Shown here piece by piece: positions 35,269-44,695 of a stretch of 64,000 nt of DNA. Position 1 is the stretch's first letter. Every line of letters begins with the position of its first letter. The notes below the pieces were generated by a model, which worked only from the letters and a program-made list of their open reading frames with translations, searched no databases and was not told the origin of the DNA. The position numbers were made by a program, and so were the translations under genes. Source of the DNA: CAMPJU01 sp036675265 (GTDB taxonomy: Bacteria; Pseudomonadota; Gammaproteobacteria; Xanthomonadales; Xanthomonadaceae); the NCBI GenBank assembly GCA_036675265.1, contig JAKFFJ010000017.1, positions 3,697 through 67,696 of the forward strand, in the 5' to 3' direction.

Positions 35269-36765
35269 ATGACCGACCCGAAGACCGCTTCCGGCAAGCA
35301 TCCCGTCCCGGAGCGCCGCACCAAGATCCTCGCGACGCTCGGTCCCGCGACCGACAAGCCGGGCGTGCTCGATGCCCTGCTGGAAGCCGGCGTCGACGTG
35401 GTCCGGCTCAACTTCTCCCACGGCGATCCATCCGCGCAGGCCGACCGCGCCAGCGCGGTGCGCGAAGCCGCTGCGCGGGCCGGCGCCGAGGTCGGCATCC
35501 TGGCGGACCTGCCCGGGCCCAAGATCAGGATCGAGCGTTTCGCCGAAGGCAAGGTGCAGCTGGTGGCGGGCGATCGCTTCGACCTGGTCGCCATGGCCGA
35601 CGCGCCGCCCGGGGATGCCACGCAGGTCGGCGTGAGCTACCTGGGCCTGCCGGGCGACGTGCAGGCCGGCGACGTGCTGCTGCTCGACGACGGCATGGTG
35701 CAGTTGCAGGTCGAGGCGGTCGAAGGCGAACGCATCCGGACGACGGTCATCAACGACGCCGTGCTGTCGGACCGGAAAGGGCTGAACAAGCAGGGGGGCG
35801 GCCTGTCGCTGGGGGCGCTCACCGAACGCGACCGCGAGCTGATCGGCATCGCCGCAGGCATCGGGGTGGACTTCATCGCCGTGTCGTTCTGCCGGCACGC
35901 GGGCGACATGCACGAAGCGCGCCGCATCGCGCGCGCAGCCGGCTGCGAGGCCGCGCTGGTGGCGAAGATCGAGCGCGCCGAGGCCATCGAGAACCTGTCG
36001 GAGATCATCGACGCCAGCGACGTGGTGATGGTCGCGCGCGGCGACCTGGGCGTGGAGATCGGCGACGCCGAGTTGCCGGGCCTGCAGAAGAAGATCATCC
36101 GCGAGTCGCTGGCGCGCGGGAAGGTGGTGATCACCGCGACCCAGATGCTGCAGTCGATGGTCGAGAGCCCGATTCCGACCCGCGCCGAGGTGCTCGACGT
36201 CGCCAACGCGGTGATCGACGGCACCGACGCCGTGATGCTGTCCCAGGAAACGGCAGCCGGCGCGTGGCCGGTGCGCGCGGTGGCGGCGATGGCCCGCATC
36301 TGCGCCGGCGCCGAGCGCCAGTTCACCCACGACACCGACTTCGAGGCCGCGCCGCGCAACCTGCAGCGCGCCGACCAGGCGATCGCGATGGCCGCGATGT
36401 TCCTCTCCGAGCACATCGGCGTGCGCGCGATCGTGGCCATGACCGAATCCGGCGGCACCGCCAGGTTCCTGTCGCGGTTCCGCTCGCCGGCGCAGGTCTA
36501 CGCCCTGTCGCGCCATGACGGGGCCCGGCGCCGGATGGCCCTGATGCGCGACGTCGTCCCGATCGACTTCGACAGCCGCGGGCAGGCCTCGCGCGATGCG
36601 GCCCGCAGCGCGGTGCGGCAGTTGTTCGACGCCGGCCGGCTGTCCGTCGGCGACCGCGTGATCTTCACCAGCGGCGACCACATGGAGCACCACGGCGCGA
36701 CCAACACGCTGCGCCTGCTGCAGGTCGGCCCGGAAGGGGCCGCCGAGGGCCTGGGCGAGCTCTGA
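35269..36765 (+). CDS. pyk: Pyruvate kinase
   Basis: Makes pyruvate and ATP from phosphoenolpyruvate, the last step of glycolysis. 498 residues: RRTKILATLGPATDKPG at the start, VVRLNFSHGDPS with substrate-binding residues, the lysine and glutamate of VAKIERAEAIEN, MVARGDLGVEIGDAELPGLQKK, ITATQMLQSM, and a complete allosteric C-terminal domain. The sequence resembles the AMP-activated type II enzyme more than the fructose-bisphosphate-activated one; that subtype call is from memory of the family. A TAGCGT -10-like box at 35234-35239 hints at its own promoter. Confidence 0.96.
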   Translation: MTDPKTASGKHPVPERRTKILATLGPATDKPGVLDALLEAGVDVVRLNFSHGDPSAQADRASAVREAAARAGAEVGILADLPGPKIRIERFAEGKVQLVAGDRFDLVAMADAPPGDATQVGVSYLGLPGDVQAGDVLLLDDGMVQLQVEAVEGERIRTTVINDAVLSDRKGLNKQGGGLSLGALTERDRELIGIAAGIGVDFIAVSFCRHAGDMHEARRIARAAGCEAALVAKIERAEAIENLSEIIDASDVVMVARGDLGVEIGDAELPGLQKKIIRESLARGKVVITATQMLQSMVESPIPTRAEVLDVANAVIDGTDAVMLSQETAAGAWPVRAVAAMARICAGAERQFTHDTDFEAAPRNLQRADQAIAMAAMFLSEHIGVRAIVAMTESGGTARFLSRFRSPAQVYALSRHDGARRRMALMRDVVPIDFDSRGQASRDAARSAVRQLFDAGRLSVGDRVIFTSGDHMEHHGATNTLRLLQVGPEGAAEGLGEL

Positions 36766-36802
36766 ACCCCCGGATTCCGGCGCTTCGCGCCTGCATCCGG
36801 GC

Positions 36803-36808
36803 TACAAT
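36803..36808 (+). promoter_or_regulatory. -10-like box ahead of the aldolase gene
   Basis: TACAAT at 36803-36808 in the 76-base gap between pyk and the aldolase gene would start a leader of about 27 bases. No clear -35 hexamer. Confidence 0.4.
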
Positions 36809-36841
36809 TCGGGTTTCCCCGAACGCCGCAGGAAGCCTGGA

Positions 36842-37855
36842 ATGAGCATCGAACAGCTGGCCGAGACCGCCCTGGCCATGGTGGCCCCGGGCAAGGGCAT
36901 CATCGCGATCGACGAGTCGAACACGACCATCAAGAAGCGCTTCGACGGCGTCGGCATCGAGTGCACCGAGGAGAACCGGCGCGCCTACCGCGAGATGCTG
37001 CTCACCACGCCGAACCTCGGCAAGTACATCTCCGGCGCGATCCTGTTCGACGAGACCATCCGGCAGTCCACCCGGGACGGCGTGCCGTTCGCGAAGGTAA
37101 TGGCCGAGAACGGCATCATCCCCGGCATCAAGGTGGACAAGGGCACGCATCCCCTGGCCGGTTTCCCGGGCGAAGTCGTGACCGAGGGCCTGGACGGCCT
37201 GCGCACGCGCCTGGAGGAGTACTACAGGCTCGGTGCGCGCTTCGCCAAGTGGCGCGCGGTGATCAACATCGGCGACGACGTCCCGTCCGGCACCTGCATC
37301 GAGGCCAACTCCCACGCGCTGGCGCGCTACGCCGCGCTGTGCCAGGAGCAGGGGCTGGTGCCGATGGTGGAGCCGGAAGTGATCATGGACGGCGCGCACG
37401 ACATCGACACCTGCTTCGAGGTCACCGAGGTCACGCTGCGCTCGCTGTTCTCGGCGCTGTACGAGCACAACGTCCTGCTCGAGGGCACCATCCTGAAGGC
37501 GTCGATGGTGTTGCCCGGCAGCACCAGCGGCGAGGACGCCTCGGTCGAGGAAGTCGCTGCCGCCACGCTGCAGTGCCTGAAGTCGACCGTGCCGGCGATC
37601 CTGCCGGGCATCGTGTTCCTGTCCGGCGGCCAGTCCGACGAGGACGCCACCGCGCACCTGGACATGATGAACCGCATGGGCCCGAACCCGTGGCCGCTGT
37701 CGTTCTCCTACGGCCGCGCCATGCAGTCGGCCGCGCTGCAGCTCTGGTCGAAGGACCTGGCCGGCAACGTCGGCAAGGCGCAGGAAACGGTGTTCGCCCG
37801 CGCCCGCGACAACGGCCTGGCCGCGCTGGGCCAGTGGGAAGGCGGCGGCGCCTAG
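36842..37855 (+). CDS. fba: Class I fructose-bisphosphate aldolase
   Basis: Cleaves fructose 1,6-bisphosphate by a Schiff-base mechanism without metal. 337 residues of the class I type best known from animals and plants and also present in many xanthomonads. Active-site residues: the aspartate of GIIAIDESNTTIKKRF, GIKVDKG, the lysine of RFAKWRAVI, the glutamate of MVEPEVIM and the Schiff-base lysine in GTILKASMVLPG. The C-terminal tail is shorter than in vertebrate enzymes. It is the last gene of the gap-pgk-pyk-fba run, and its stop overlaps that of the convergent cysteine synthase gene by four bases. Confidence 0.95.
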   Translation: MSIEQLAETALAMVAPGKGIIAIDESNTTIKKRFDGVGIECTEENRRAYREMLLTTPNLGKYISGAILFDETIRQSTRDGVPFAKVMAENGIIPGIKVDKGTHPLAGFPGEVVTEGLDGLRTRLEEYYRLGARFAKWRAVINIGDDVPSGTCIEANSHALARYAALCQEQGLVPMVEPEVIMDGAHDIDTCFEVTEVTLRSLFSALYEHNVLLEGTILKASMVLPGSTSGEDASVEEVAAATLQCLKSTVPAILPGIVFLSGGQSDEDATAHLDMMNRMGPNPWPLSFSYGRAMQSAALQLWSKDLAGNVGKAQETVFARARDNGLAALGQWEGGGA

Positions 37856-38808
37856 AGCGTCGCCAGCCAGGCCTCGTCCGACCCTTCCTCCATCCCTTCG
37901 AACAGGAACGTCGACAGGTAGCGCTCGCCGGTATCCGGCAGCATCGCCAGCAGCACGGCGCCCTCCGGGGCGTCGCGCGCGACCTGCAGCGCGGCCGCCA
38001 CGGTCGCGCCTGCGGAAATCCCGACGAACAGGCCCTCTTCCGCCGCGAGGCGCCGCGCGGTGTCTCGCGCCAGCACATCGTCGATCTTCACGATCGCATC
38101 GGCCGCATCGCGGTCCAGCACCTGCGGCACGAAATCGGGCGTCCAGCCCTGGATCTTGTGTGGCTGCCACGCGTCGCCCGACAGCAGCGCGGCGCCTGCG
38201 GGCTCGCATGCAGTCACGCGCACTTCGGGACGCGCGACCTTCAGCACCTGCGCCACGCCGGTGAGGGTTCCGCCGGTGCCCCAGCCGGTGACGAAGTGGT
38301 CGAGCCTGCGTCCGGCGAAGTCGCGCAGGATCTCGGCGGCGGTCGTGTTGCGGTGGTAGGCCGGGTTCGCCGGATTCTCGAACTGGCGCGCGAGGAACCA
38401 GCCGTGGCGTTCCGCCAGCTCGGCCGCCCTGCGCACCATGCCGCTGCCACGCTCGGCCGCGGCAGTGAGGATCACCTTCGCGCCGTACGCCCGCATGAGC
38501 TTCCGTCGCTCCACCGAGAAGGTTTCGCTCATCACCGCGACGAAGCGGTAGCCGCGGGCGGCGCAGACCATCGCCAAAGCGATCCCGGTGTTCCCGGACG
38601 TGGCTTCCACCACGGTGTCGCCCGGCGCCAGCAGGCCGCGCCGTTCCGCGTCGAGGATGATGGCCAGCGCCAGCCGGTCCTTGACCGAGCCACCGGGATT
38701 GAAGGACTCGACCTTCGCGTAGAGCGTGGCGTGCGCGGGTGCGACGCGTTGCAGGCGGACGATGGGGGTGTTGCCGATGGTGGCGGTGATGTCGTCGAGG
38801 AGGGGCAT
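37852..38808 (-). CDS. cysK: Cysteine synthase (O-acetylserine sulfhydrylase)
   Basis: PLP enzyme making cysteine from O-acetylserine and sulfide. 318 residues. ITATIGNTPIVRLQR opens the protein. The PLP lysine is in FNPGGSVKDRLA, the substrate loop is TSGNTGIALA, and the phosphate-binding loop is GWGTGGTLTG, a CysK-like form. CysK versus CysM cannot be settled without alignment. ATG 38808 is chosen because it is preceded on the minus strand by no better site and gives the usual short N-terminus; upstream in-frame codons to 38889 overlap the divergent efflux promoter. Confidence 0.9.
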   Translation of the reverse strand: MPLLDDITATIGNTPIVRLQRVAPAHATLYAKVESFNPGGSVKDRLALAIILDAERRGLLAPGDTVVEATSGNTGIALAMVCAARGYRFVAVMSETFSVERRKLMRAYGAKVILTAAAERGSGMVRRAAELAERHGWFLARQFENPANPAYHRNTTAAEILRDFAGRRLDHFVTGWGTGGTLTGVAQVLKVARPEVRVTACEPAGAALLSGDAWQPHKIQGWTPDFVPQVLDRDAADAIVKIDDVLARDTARRLAAEEGLFVGISAGATVAAALQVARDAPEGAVLLAMLPDTGERYLSTFLFEGMEEGSDEAWLATL

Positions 38809-38927
38809 GGCGGATGCGTGGCCGGGAAGGGGGCAGTGCCTTTCTACTCCTCCGCGCGCGAGGTCGATAGCCGCATCCGGTCTCGACATCCCTGACCCTT
38901 GTCACGGGCATTGCGTGAAGGCGCCCT

Positions 38928-38933
38928 TACAAT
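38928..38933 (+). promoter_or_regulatory. -10-like box directly ahead of the efflux adaptor gene
   Basis: TACAAT at 38928-38933 ends six bases before the ATG at 38940. If it is a true -10, transcription would begin at or near the start codon and the mRNA would be leaderless. No -35 with normal spacing. Confidence 0.4.
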
Positions 38934-38939
38934 CGGGGG

Positions 38940-40013
38940 ATGCCCCAGACGCCCCCCCCACGCCGTCCCGGCCGCGCCGTCGCGACCCTGTTGCTGCTGA
39001 CCCTGGCGGCCGTTGCCGGCTGTGCCCGCGACGCCGCGCGCGCCGCGGATGCCGGCACCCAGGCGATCCCGGTCACCACCGCGACCGTCGAAGTCCGCCC
39101 CTGGACCGACCTGCTGCGCGCCGTCGGCACCGTGCAGGCCCGCGAGTCCGTCGCGGTCACCGCGAAGGTCAGCGAGACCGTCGAGCGCGTGCACTTCGAC
39201 AGTGGCGACACGGTCCGCGCGGGTGCGCCGCTGGTCACCCTGTCCGGGCGCCAGCAGCAGGCTTCGCTCGCCGAGGCGCAGGCGGCGGCCAATGAAGCCG
39301 AGCGGCTGTACCGGCGCCAGGCCGAACTTGCCGAACAGCAGCTCATTGCGCGCGCGCAACTCGACACGCAGCGGGCCAACCGCGACGCCGCCCGTGCGCG
39401 CGTCGCCCAGGTGCGCGCCCAGCTGGGCGACCGCACCATCCGCGCCCCCTTCGCCGGCAAGCTCGGCCTGCGCGAGGTCAGCCCGGGCGCGCTGGTCACC
39501 CCCGGCACCGTGATCGCCACGCTCGACGCGATCGACCGCGTGTACGTCGACTTCCCGGTGCCGGAACGCGCGCTGGCCTCGCTTGCCACCGGCCAGCGGG
39601 TGAGCGGTCGCGCGACCGCCTACCCGGAAATCGAGTTCGAGGGCACGGTGTCGACCATCGGCTCGCGCATCGATCCTTCGACGCGCACGCTGACGGTCCG
39701 GGCCGACTTCCCCAATCCCGACCACCGCCTGCGCCCCGGCATGCTGGTGGAAGTGCGCCTGCACCAGCCGGAGCGCGAGGCGCTGGTGGTGCCGGAGATC
39801 GCGATCGTGCAGGTGGGGACCGAGGCGTTCGCCTGGCGCGTGGGCGAAGGCGGCAAGGTGGAACGGACACCGGTGTCGGTCGGCAGCCGGCAGCAGGGCC
39901 AGGCGGAGATCCTGTCGGGCCTCGATCCCGGGGATCGCATCGTGGTGGACGGCACGGGCAAGTTGCGGCCCGGCAGCGTGGTCGTCGATGCCGGGGAGCG
40001 CGAAGCCCGGTGA
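38940..40013 (+). CDS. RND efflux periplasmic adaptor (HlyD/MFP family)
   Basis: Membrane-fusion lipoprotein linking an RND pump to an outer-membrane channel. 357 residues: lipoprotein signal with lipobox AVAGC (cysteine near 23), lipoyl half VTAKVSETVERVHFDSGDTVRAG, a short alpha-helical hairpin (about 100-155), second lipoyl half IRAPFAGKLGLREVSPGALV, beta-barrel (EFEGTVSTIGSRIDPSTRT) and membrane-proximal domain. It overlaps the pump gene by four bases (GTGA). No outer-membrane factor is encoded nearby, so the complex probably uses a TolC-like protein made elsewhere. Substrate unknown. Confidence 0.93.
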   Translation: MPQTPPPRRPGRAVATLLLLTLAAVAGCARDAARAADAGTQAIPVTTATVEVRPWTDLLRAVGTVQARESVAVTAKVSETVERVHFDSGDTVRAGAPLVTLSGRQQQASLAEAQAAANEAERLYRRQAELAEQQLIARAQLDTQRANRDAARARVAQVRAQLGDRTIRAPFAGKLGLREVSPGALVTPGTVIATLDAIDRVYVDFPVPERALASLATGQRVSGRATAYPEIEFEGTVSTIGSRIDPSTRTLTVRADFPNPDHRLRPGMLVEVRLHQPEREALVVPEIAIVQVGTEAFAWRVGEGGKVERTPVSVGSRQQGQAEILSGLDPGDRIVVDGTGKLRPGSVVVDAGEREAR

Positions 40014-43000
40014 AGCTTTCGGACGTCTCGATCCGCCGGCCCGTGTTCGCCACGGTGCTCAGCCTGCTGCTGATCGTCCTGGGCGTGATGGCCTTCAGCC
40101 GGCTGACGCTGCGCGAACTGCCGGCGATCGACCCGCCGATCGTGTCGGTGGACGTCGGCTATCCCGGCGCGTCGGCGGCGGTCGTGGAGACCCGCGTCAC
40201 CCAGTTGCTGGAGGACGCGCTGTCGGGCATCGAGGGCATCGAGACCATCGAGTCGCGCAGCGTCAACGGGCGCGCGTCGGTCAACATCGAGTTCACCCTC
40301 GAGCGCGACATCGAGGCGGCGGCCAACGACGTCCGCGACGCCATCAGCGACGTCGTCGACCGCATGCCCGACGAGGCCGACGCACCCGAGGTCGAGAAGG
40401 CGAACAGCGATTCGGAGACGGTGATCTGGCTCAACATGAGCAGCGACTCGCTGGACACGCTGCAGCTCACCGACTACGCCGAGCGCTACATCGTGGACCG
40501 CCTGTCCAGCCTGGACGGCGTGGCGCAGGTGCGGATCGGCGGCCAGCAGCGCTACGCGATGCGCGTCTGGCTCGATGCCGACGCGCTGGCCGCCCGCGGC
40601 CTGGACGTCACCGATGTCGAGGACGCCCTGCGCGCCGAGAACGTGGAGCTGCCCGCCGGGCGCCTGGAGTCGCAGGACCGCGACTTCACCCTGCGCGTCG
40701 CGCGCGAATACCTGGAGCCCGGCGACTTCGCCGAGATCCCGCTGACCGATGGCGCGGACGGTTACCCGGTCCGGCTGGGCGACGTTGCCGAGGTGGAACT
40801 CGCTTCGGCGGAACGGCGCGCCTACTACCGCAGCAACGGGCAGCCCAACATCGGCCTGGGCATCGTCAAGACCTCCACCGCCAACGCGCTGGACGTCGCA
40901 CGCGCCGCACGCGCGGAAGCCGGGCGGATCCAGGCGACCCTGCCCGAGGGCATGGAGATCTTCGTCGCCTACGACGACACGGTCTTCATCGAGGAATCGA
41001 TCAAGCGCGTGTACTGGACGCTCGCCGAGGCCGTCGCCCTCGTGGTGCTGGTGATCTGGCTGTTCCTGGGCAGCTTCCGCGCCGCGATGATCCCCGCGAT
41101 GACGGTGCCCGTCTGCCTGGTGGCGGCATTCGTGCCGCTGTACCTGTTCGGCTACTCGATCAACCTGTTGACGTTGCTCGCGCTGGTGCTGTGCATCGGG
41201 CTGGTCGTCGACGACGCGATCGTCGTGCTGGAGAACATCCAGCGGCGCGCGGACCTGGGCGAGCCGCGGCTGGTGGCGGCGCGTCGCGGGACGCGCCAGG
41301 TCGCGTTCGCGGTGATCGCCACGACCACGGTGCTGATCGCGGTGTTCCTGCCGGTCGGCTTCATGGAGGGGAGCGCCGGACGCCTGTTCCGCGAGTTGTC
41401 CGTCGCGCTGGCGGGCGCCGTGGCGATCTCCGCGTTCGTCGCGCTCACGCTGACGCCGATGATGGCGTCCAAGCTGGTGCGACCGCATCGCGAGGAAAAG
41501 TCCACCGCCGTCCATCGCTGGGTGATGGCGCGCCTGGATGCGACCAGCCTGCGCTATCGCGCGCTGCTGGAACGCAGCGTGGAGCGGCCGTGGCTCTGGG
41601 GCGCCCTGATGCTCGGCGCGCTGGTGCTGAGCTTCGCGCTGGTCCGCGTGGTGCCCTCCGAGCTGGCGCCCGCCGAGGACCGGGGTGCGTTCTTCGTGTC
41701 GATCGTCGGGCCCGAAGGCGCCGGCTTCGACTACACCGTCGAGCAGATGAAGCAGGTCGAGGGCATCTTCGCCGGCATCAGCGGCCAGGACGAGCCGATC
41801 CAGCGCTACAACACGCGCGTGCCCGGCGGATGGGGCGCCAGCGAGGAGATGCACACCGGCAACGTCATCGTCTTCCTGCAGGACTGGGACCAGCGCGAGC
41901 GCAGCACCAACGAGATCGTCGCCGACCTGCGTGGCGAGCTGGAGCAGCTGCCGGGCGTGCGCGCGAACCCGCGCGTCAGCTCGGGCCTGGTGGGCAGCCG
42001 CGGGCAGCCGCTGCAGGTCGTCCTCGGCGGCCCCGAGTACGCGGAGCTCGCGCGCTGGCGCGACCTCGTCATGGCGCGGATGGAGCAGAACCCGGGCCTG
42101 TTCTCGGTCGACTCCGACTACCAGGAGACGCGCCCGCAGATGCGCGTGCAGATCGACCGCCGTCGCGCCGCCGACCTGGGCGTGAGCGTCACCGACATCG
42201 GCCACGCGCTCGAGACCATGATGGGCGGCCGCCGCGTGACCACGTTCGTGCAGGACGGCGAGGAGTACGACGTCATCGTGCAGGCCGGCCGCAGCGGGCG
42301 CACCGATCCCGCGGACCTCGCCGCGCTGCAGGTGCCGGGGCGCGACGGCACCCTGGTCCCGCTGTCCAACCTGGTGACGCTCGAGGAACTGGCGGAGGCC
42401 GGCAGCCTCAACCGGTTCAACCGCCTGCGCGCGATCACGATCAGCGCCGGCCTCGCGCCCGGCTACGAGCTGGGCGAGGCGATCGAATGGGTCAACGGCA
42501 TGGTCGAGGCCGAGCTGCCCGAGTACGCGCAAGTCGACTGGAAGGGCGAGTCGCGCGAGTACCAGAAGGCCGGTGGCGCGGTGCTGCTGACCTTCGCGCT
42601 GGCGTTGCTGGTCGTGTACCTGGTCCTGGCCGCGCAGTTCGAGAGCTTCGTGCATCCGTTCACCATCATGCTCACGGTGCCGCTGGCCGTGCTCGGCGCG
42701 CTGGGCGGCCTGGCGCTCACCGGCGGCACCCTCAACCTGTTCAGCCAGATCGGCATCGTGATGCTGGTGGGCCTGGCGGCGAAGAACGGCATCCTGATCG
42801 TGGAGTTCGCCAACCAGTTGCGCGACCAGGGACGCAGCATCCACGACGCGATCGTGGAGTCGGCCGCCGTCCGCCTGCGCCCGATCCTGATGACGTCCGT
42901 GGCCACGATCATGGGGGCATTGCCGCTGGTCCTGGCGGGCGGGCCCGGCTCCGCCAGCCGCGCTGCCATCGGCGTGGTGGTGATCTTCGGCGTTGCGTTC

Positions 43001-43138
43001 TCTACCGTGCTCTCGCTGCTGGTGGTGCCGGCCGCCTACGTGCTGCTCGCCCCGTTCACGCGCTCGCCGGACGCCGTCGGGCACGAGCTCGACAGGCTCG
43101 AGGCAGGGACGCCCCCGGTGGGCGAGCGCGCCGCCTGA
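40010..43138 (+). CDS. RND multidrug efflux permease (HAE1 type)
   Basis: Proton-driven trimeric inner-membrane pump. 1042 residues with 12 membrane helices and two large periplasmic loops, beginning KLSDVSIRRPVFATVLSLLL. The proton-relay aspartates are in helix 4 (GLVVDDAIVVLENIQRR) and the lysine in helix 10 (LVGLAAKNGILIVEFA), so it should be active. The GTG start overlaps the adaptor stop. Sequence features match the hydrophobe/amphiphile group (AcrB/MexF/MdtB-like) and not metal pumps. Shadow frames of more than 1500 codons on both strands over this gene result from GC-rich codon use. Confidence 0.95.
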   Translation: MKLSDVSIRRPVFATVLSLLLIVLGVMAFSRLTLRELPAIDPPIVSVDVGYPGASAAVVETRVTQLLEDALSGIEGIETIESRSVNGRASVNIEFTLERDIEAAANDVRDAISDVVDRMPDEADAPEVEKANSDSETVIWLNMSSDSLDTLQLTDYAERYIVDRLSSLDGVAQVRIGGQQRYAMRVWLDADALAARGLDVTDVEDALRAENVELPAGRLESQDRDFTLRVAREYLEPGDFAEIPLTDGADGYPVRLGDVAEVELASAERRAYYRSNGQPNIGLGIVKTSTANALDVARAARAEAGRIQATLPEGMEIFVAYDDTVFIEESIKRVYWTLAEAVALVVLVIWLFLGSFRAAMIPAMTVPVCLVAAFVPLYLFGYSINLLTLLALVLCIGLVVDDAIVVLENIQRRADLGEPRLVAARRGTRQVAFAVIATTTVLIAVFLPVGFMEGSAGRLFRELSVALAGAVAISAFVALTLTPMMASKLVRPHREEKSTAVHRWVMARLDATSLRYRALLERSVERPWLWGALMLGALVLSFALVRVVPSELAPAEDRGAFFVSIVGPEGAGFDYTVEQMKQVEGIFAGISGQDEPIQRYNTRVPGGWGASEEMHTGNVIVFLQDWDQRERSTNEIVADLRGELEQLPGVRANPRVSSGLVGSRGQPLQVVLGGPEYAELARWRDLVMARMEQNPGLFSVDSDYQETRPQMRVQIDRRRAADLGVSVTDIGHALETMMGGRRVTTFVQDGEEYDVIVQAGRSGRTDPADLAALQVPGRDGTLVPLSNLVTLEELAEAGSLNRFNRLRAITISAGLAPGYELGEAIEWVNGMVEAELPEYAQVDWKGESREYQKAGGAVLLTFALALLVVYLVLAAQFESFVHPFTIMLTVPLAVLGALGGLALTGGTLNLFSQIGIVMLVGLAAKNGILIVEFANQLRDQGRSIHDAIVESAAVRLRPILMTSVATIMGALPLVLAGGPGSASRAAIGVVVIFGVAFSTVLSLLVVPAAYVLLAPFTRSPDAVGHELDRLEAGTPPVGERAA

Positions 43139-43201
43139 ATCTTGTAAGGTGGCCGCTCGCCGGCCGCCCGTGGCGCGCCGGACCATCCCTGGGGAGGCCA
43201 C

Positions 43202-44695
43202 GTGGAAGCAGTCGTCAACCAACTCAACGCCATCATCTGGAGCCAGGCGCTGATCGTCCTGTGCCTCGGGCTGGGGCTGTACTTCTCGATCCGCACCCGC
43301 TTCATGCAGGTGTGGGGCGTGCCGGAGATGATCCGGCTGATGTTCAACAACAAGTCGTCGAACGCGGGCGTGTCGTCGTTCCAGGCGCTGGCCATGTCGC
43401 TGGCCGGGCGCGTGGGGACCGGCAACATCGCCGGCGTCGCCACCGCCATCGCCTTCGGCGGGCCTGGCGCGGTGTTCTGGATGTGGGTCATGGCGTTCCT
43501 GGGCGCGTCGACCTCGTACGTCGAGTGCACCCTGGCCCAGATCTACAAGGAAAAGGACGACCAGGGACAGTTCCGCGGCGGCCCGGCGTACTACATCGAG
43601 AAGGCGATGGGCCAGCGGTGGTACGCGTGGATCTTCGCCGTCGTGACCATCGTCGCCTGCGGATTCCTGCTGCCGATCGTCCAGGTCAACACCCTGGCCG
43701 AGAGCATGACCACGGCGTTCGGCATCCCGCCCTGGGTGATCGCCGCGGTGATCGTGCTGTTCCTCGGGCTGATCATCTACGGCGGCGTCAAGCGCATCGC
43801 TGCCTTCGCGCAGTTCGTCGTGCCCTTCATGGCGGTCGCGTACATCCTGGTCGCGTTCACGATCATGGTGCTGAACCCCGAGGACGTCGTGGACATGTTC
43901 GCGCTGATCTTCGAGAGCGCGTTCGGCGTGCACGCCGGCTTCGGCGCGATGCTGGGCCTGGCGATCGAATGGGGCGTCAAGCGCGGCATCTACTCGAACG
44001 AGGCCGGACAGGGCACCGGCCCGCACTCCGCCGCGGCCGCCGAGGTGCAGCATCCGGCACAGCAGGGCTTCGTGCAGGCGTTCGCGGTGTACGTGGACAC
44101 GCTGCTGGTGTGCAGCGCCACCGCGTTCATGATCCTGGGCACCGGCATGTACAACGTCGTGAACCCGGCCGGCGGGTTCCTGTACCAGGGGCTCGACGGG
44201 GCCGTTGCCGGCCCGGACTTCCCGCAGGCCGCGGTCGACAGCGTGTTCCCGGGGTGGGGCGCAGGCTTCGTCGCCGTGGCGATCCTGTTCTTCGTGTTCA
44301 CCACGATCGTCACCTACTACTACATGGCCGAGACCAACGTCGCCTACATCAACCGCAAGGTGCATCGCCCCTGGCTGATCCAGGTGCTGCGCGTGGTGAT
44401 CCTCGCGGCGGTGGTCTACGGCGTGTTCCGCACGACCGCGCTCGCCTGGGGGCTGGGCGACATCGGCGTCGGGACGATGGCGTGGCTGAACCTGATCGCG
44501 ATCGTGATCCTGCAGAAGCCGGCGCTGGTCGCGCTGCGCGACTACAAGCGCCAGAAGGACGCGGGCATCGGCGCGCAGGGAGACTTCACCTTCGACCCGT
44601 TGGCGCTGGGCATCCGCAACGCGCATTACTGGGAGCGCCGCGAGGCCGGCAGCGAGCCCGACCTCCCGCGTCCACAGGCAGGCGATGGCCGGTGA
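43202..44695 (+). CDS. Alanine/glycine:cation symporter (AGCS family)
   Basis: Sodium- or proton-coupled uptake of alanine or glycine across the inner membrane. 497 residues with about 11 hydrophobic helices; the family signature lies in RVGTGNIAGVATAIAFGGPG, with WGVKRGIYSNEAGQGTGPHSA further on, both typical of AlsT/AgcS/DagA proteins. The start is GTG 43202, four bases after GGGGAGG, a slightly short spacing. The last 11 bases overlap the methyltransferase gene. Confidence 0.92.
   Translation: MEAVVNQLNAIIWSQALIVLCLGLGLYFSIRTRFMQVWGVPEMIRLMFNNKSSNAGVSSFQALAMSLAGRVGTGNIAGVATAIAFGGPGAVFWMWVMAFLGASTSYVECTLAQIYKEKDDQGQFRGGPAYYIEKAMGQRWYAWIFAVVTIVACGFLLPIVQVNTLAESMTTAFGIPPWVIAAVIVLFLGLIIYGGVKRIAAFAQFVVPFMAVAYILVAFTIMVLNPEDVVDMFALIFESAFGVHAGFGAMLGLAIEWGVKRGIYSNEAGQGTGPHSAAAAEVQHPAQQGFVQAFAVYVDTLLVCSATAFMILGTGMYNVVNPAGGFLYQGLDGAVAGPDFPQAAVDSVFPGWGAGFVAVAILFFVFTTIVTYYYMAETNVAYINRKVHRPWLIQVLRVVILAAVVYGVFRTTALAWGLGDIGVGTMAWLNLIAIVILQKPALVALRDYKRQKDAGIGAQGDFTFDPLALGIRNAHYWERREAGSEPDLPRPQAGDGR

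Noticed and set aside
39620..44626. A 1668-codon open frame on the minus strand opposite the RND pump and symporter genes.
   Set aside because: The plus-strand genes are unmistakable. The antisense frame is rich in His, Arg, Asp and Val runs without domains, the usual shadow of GC-rich codon use.
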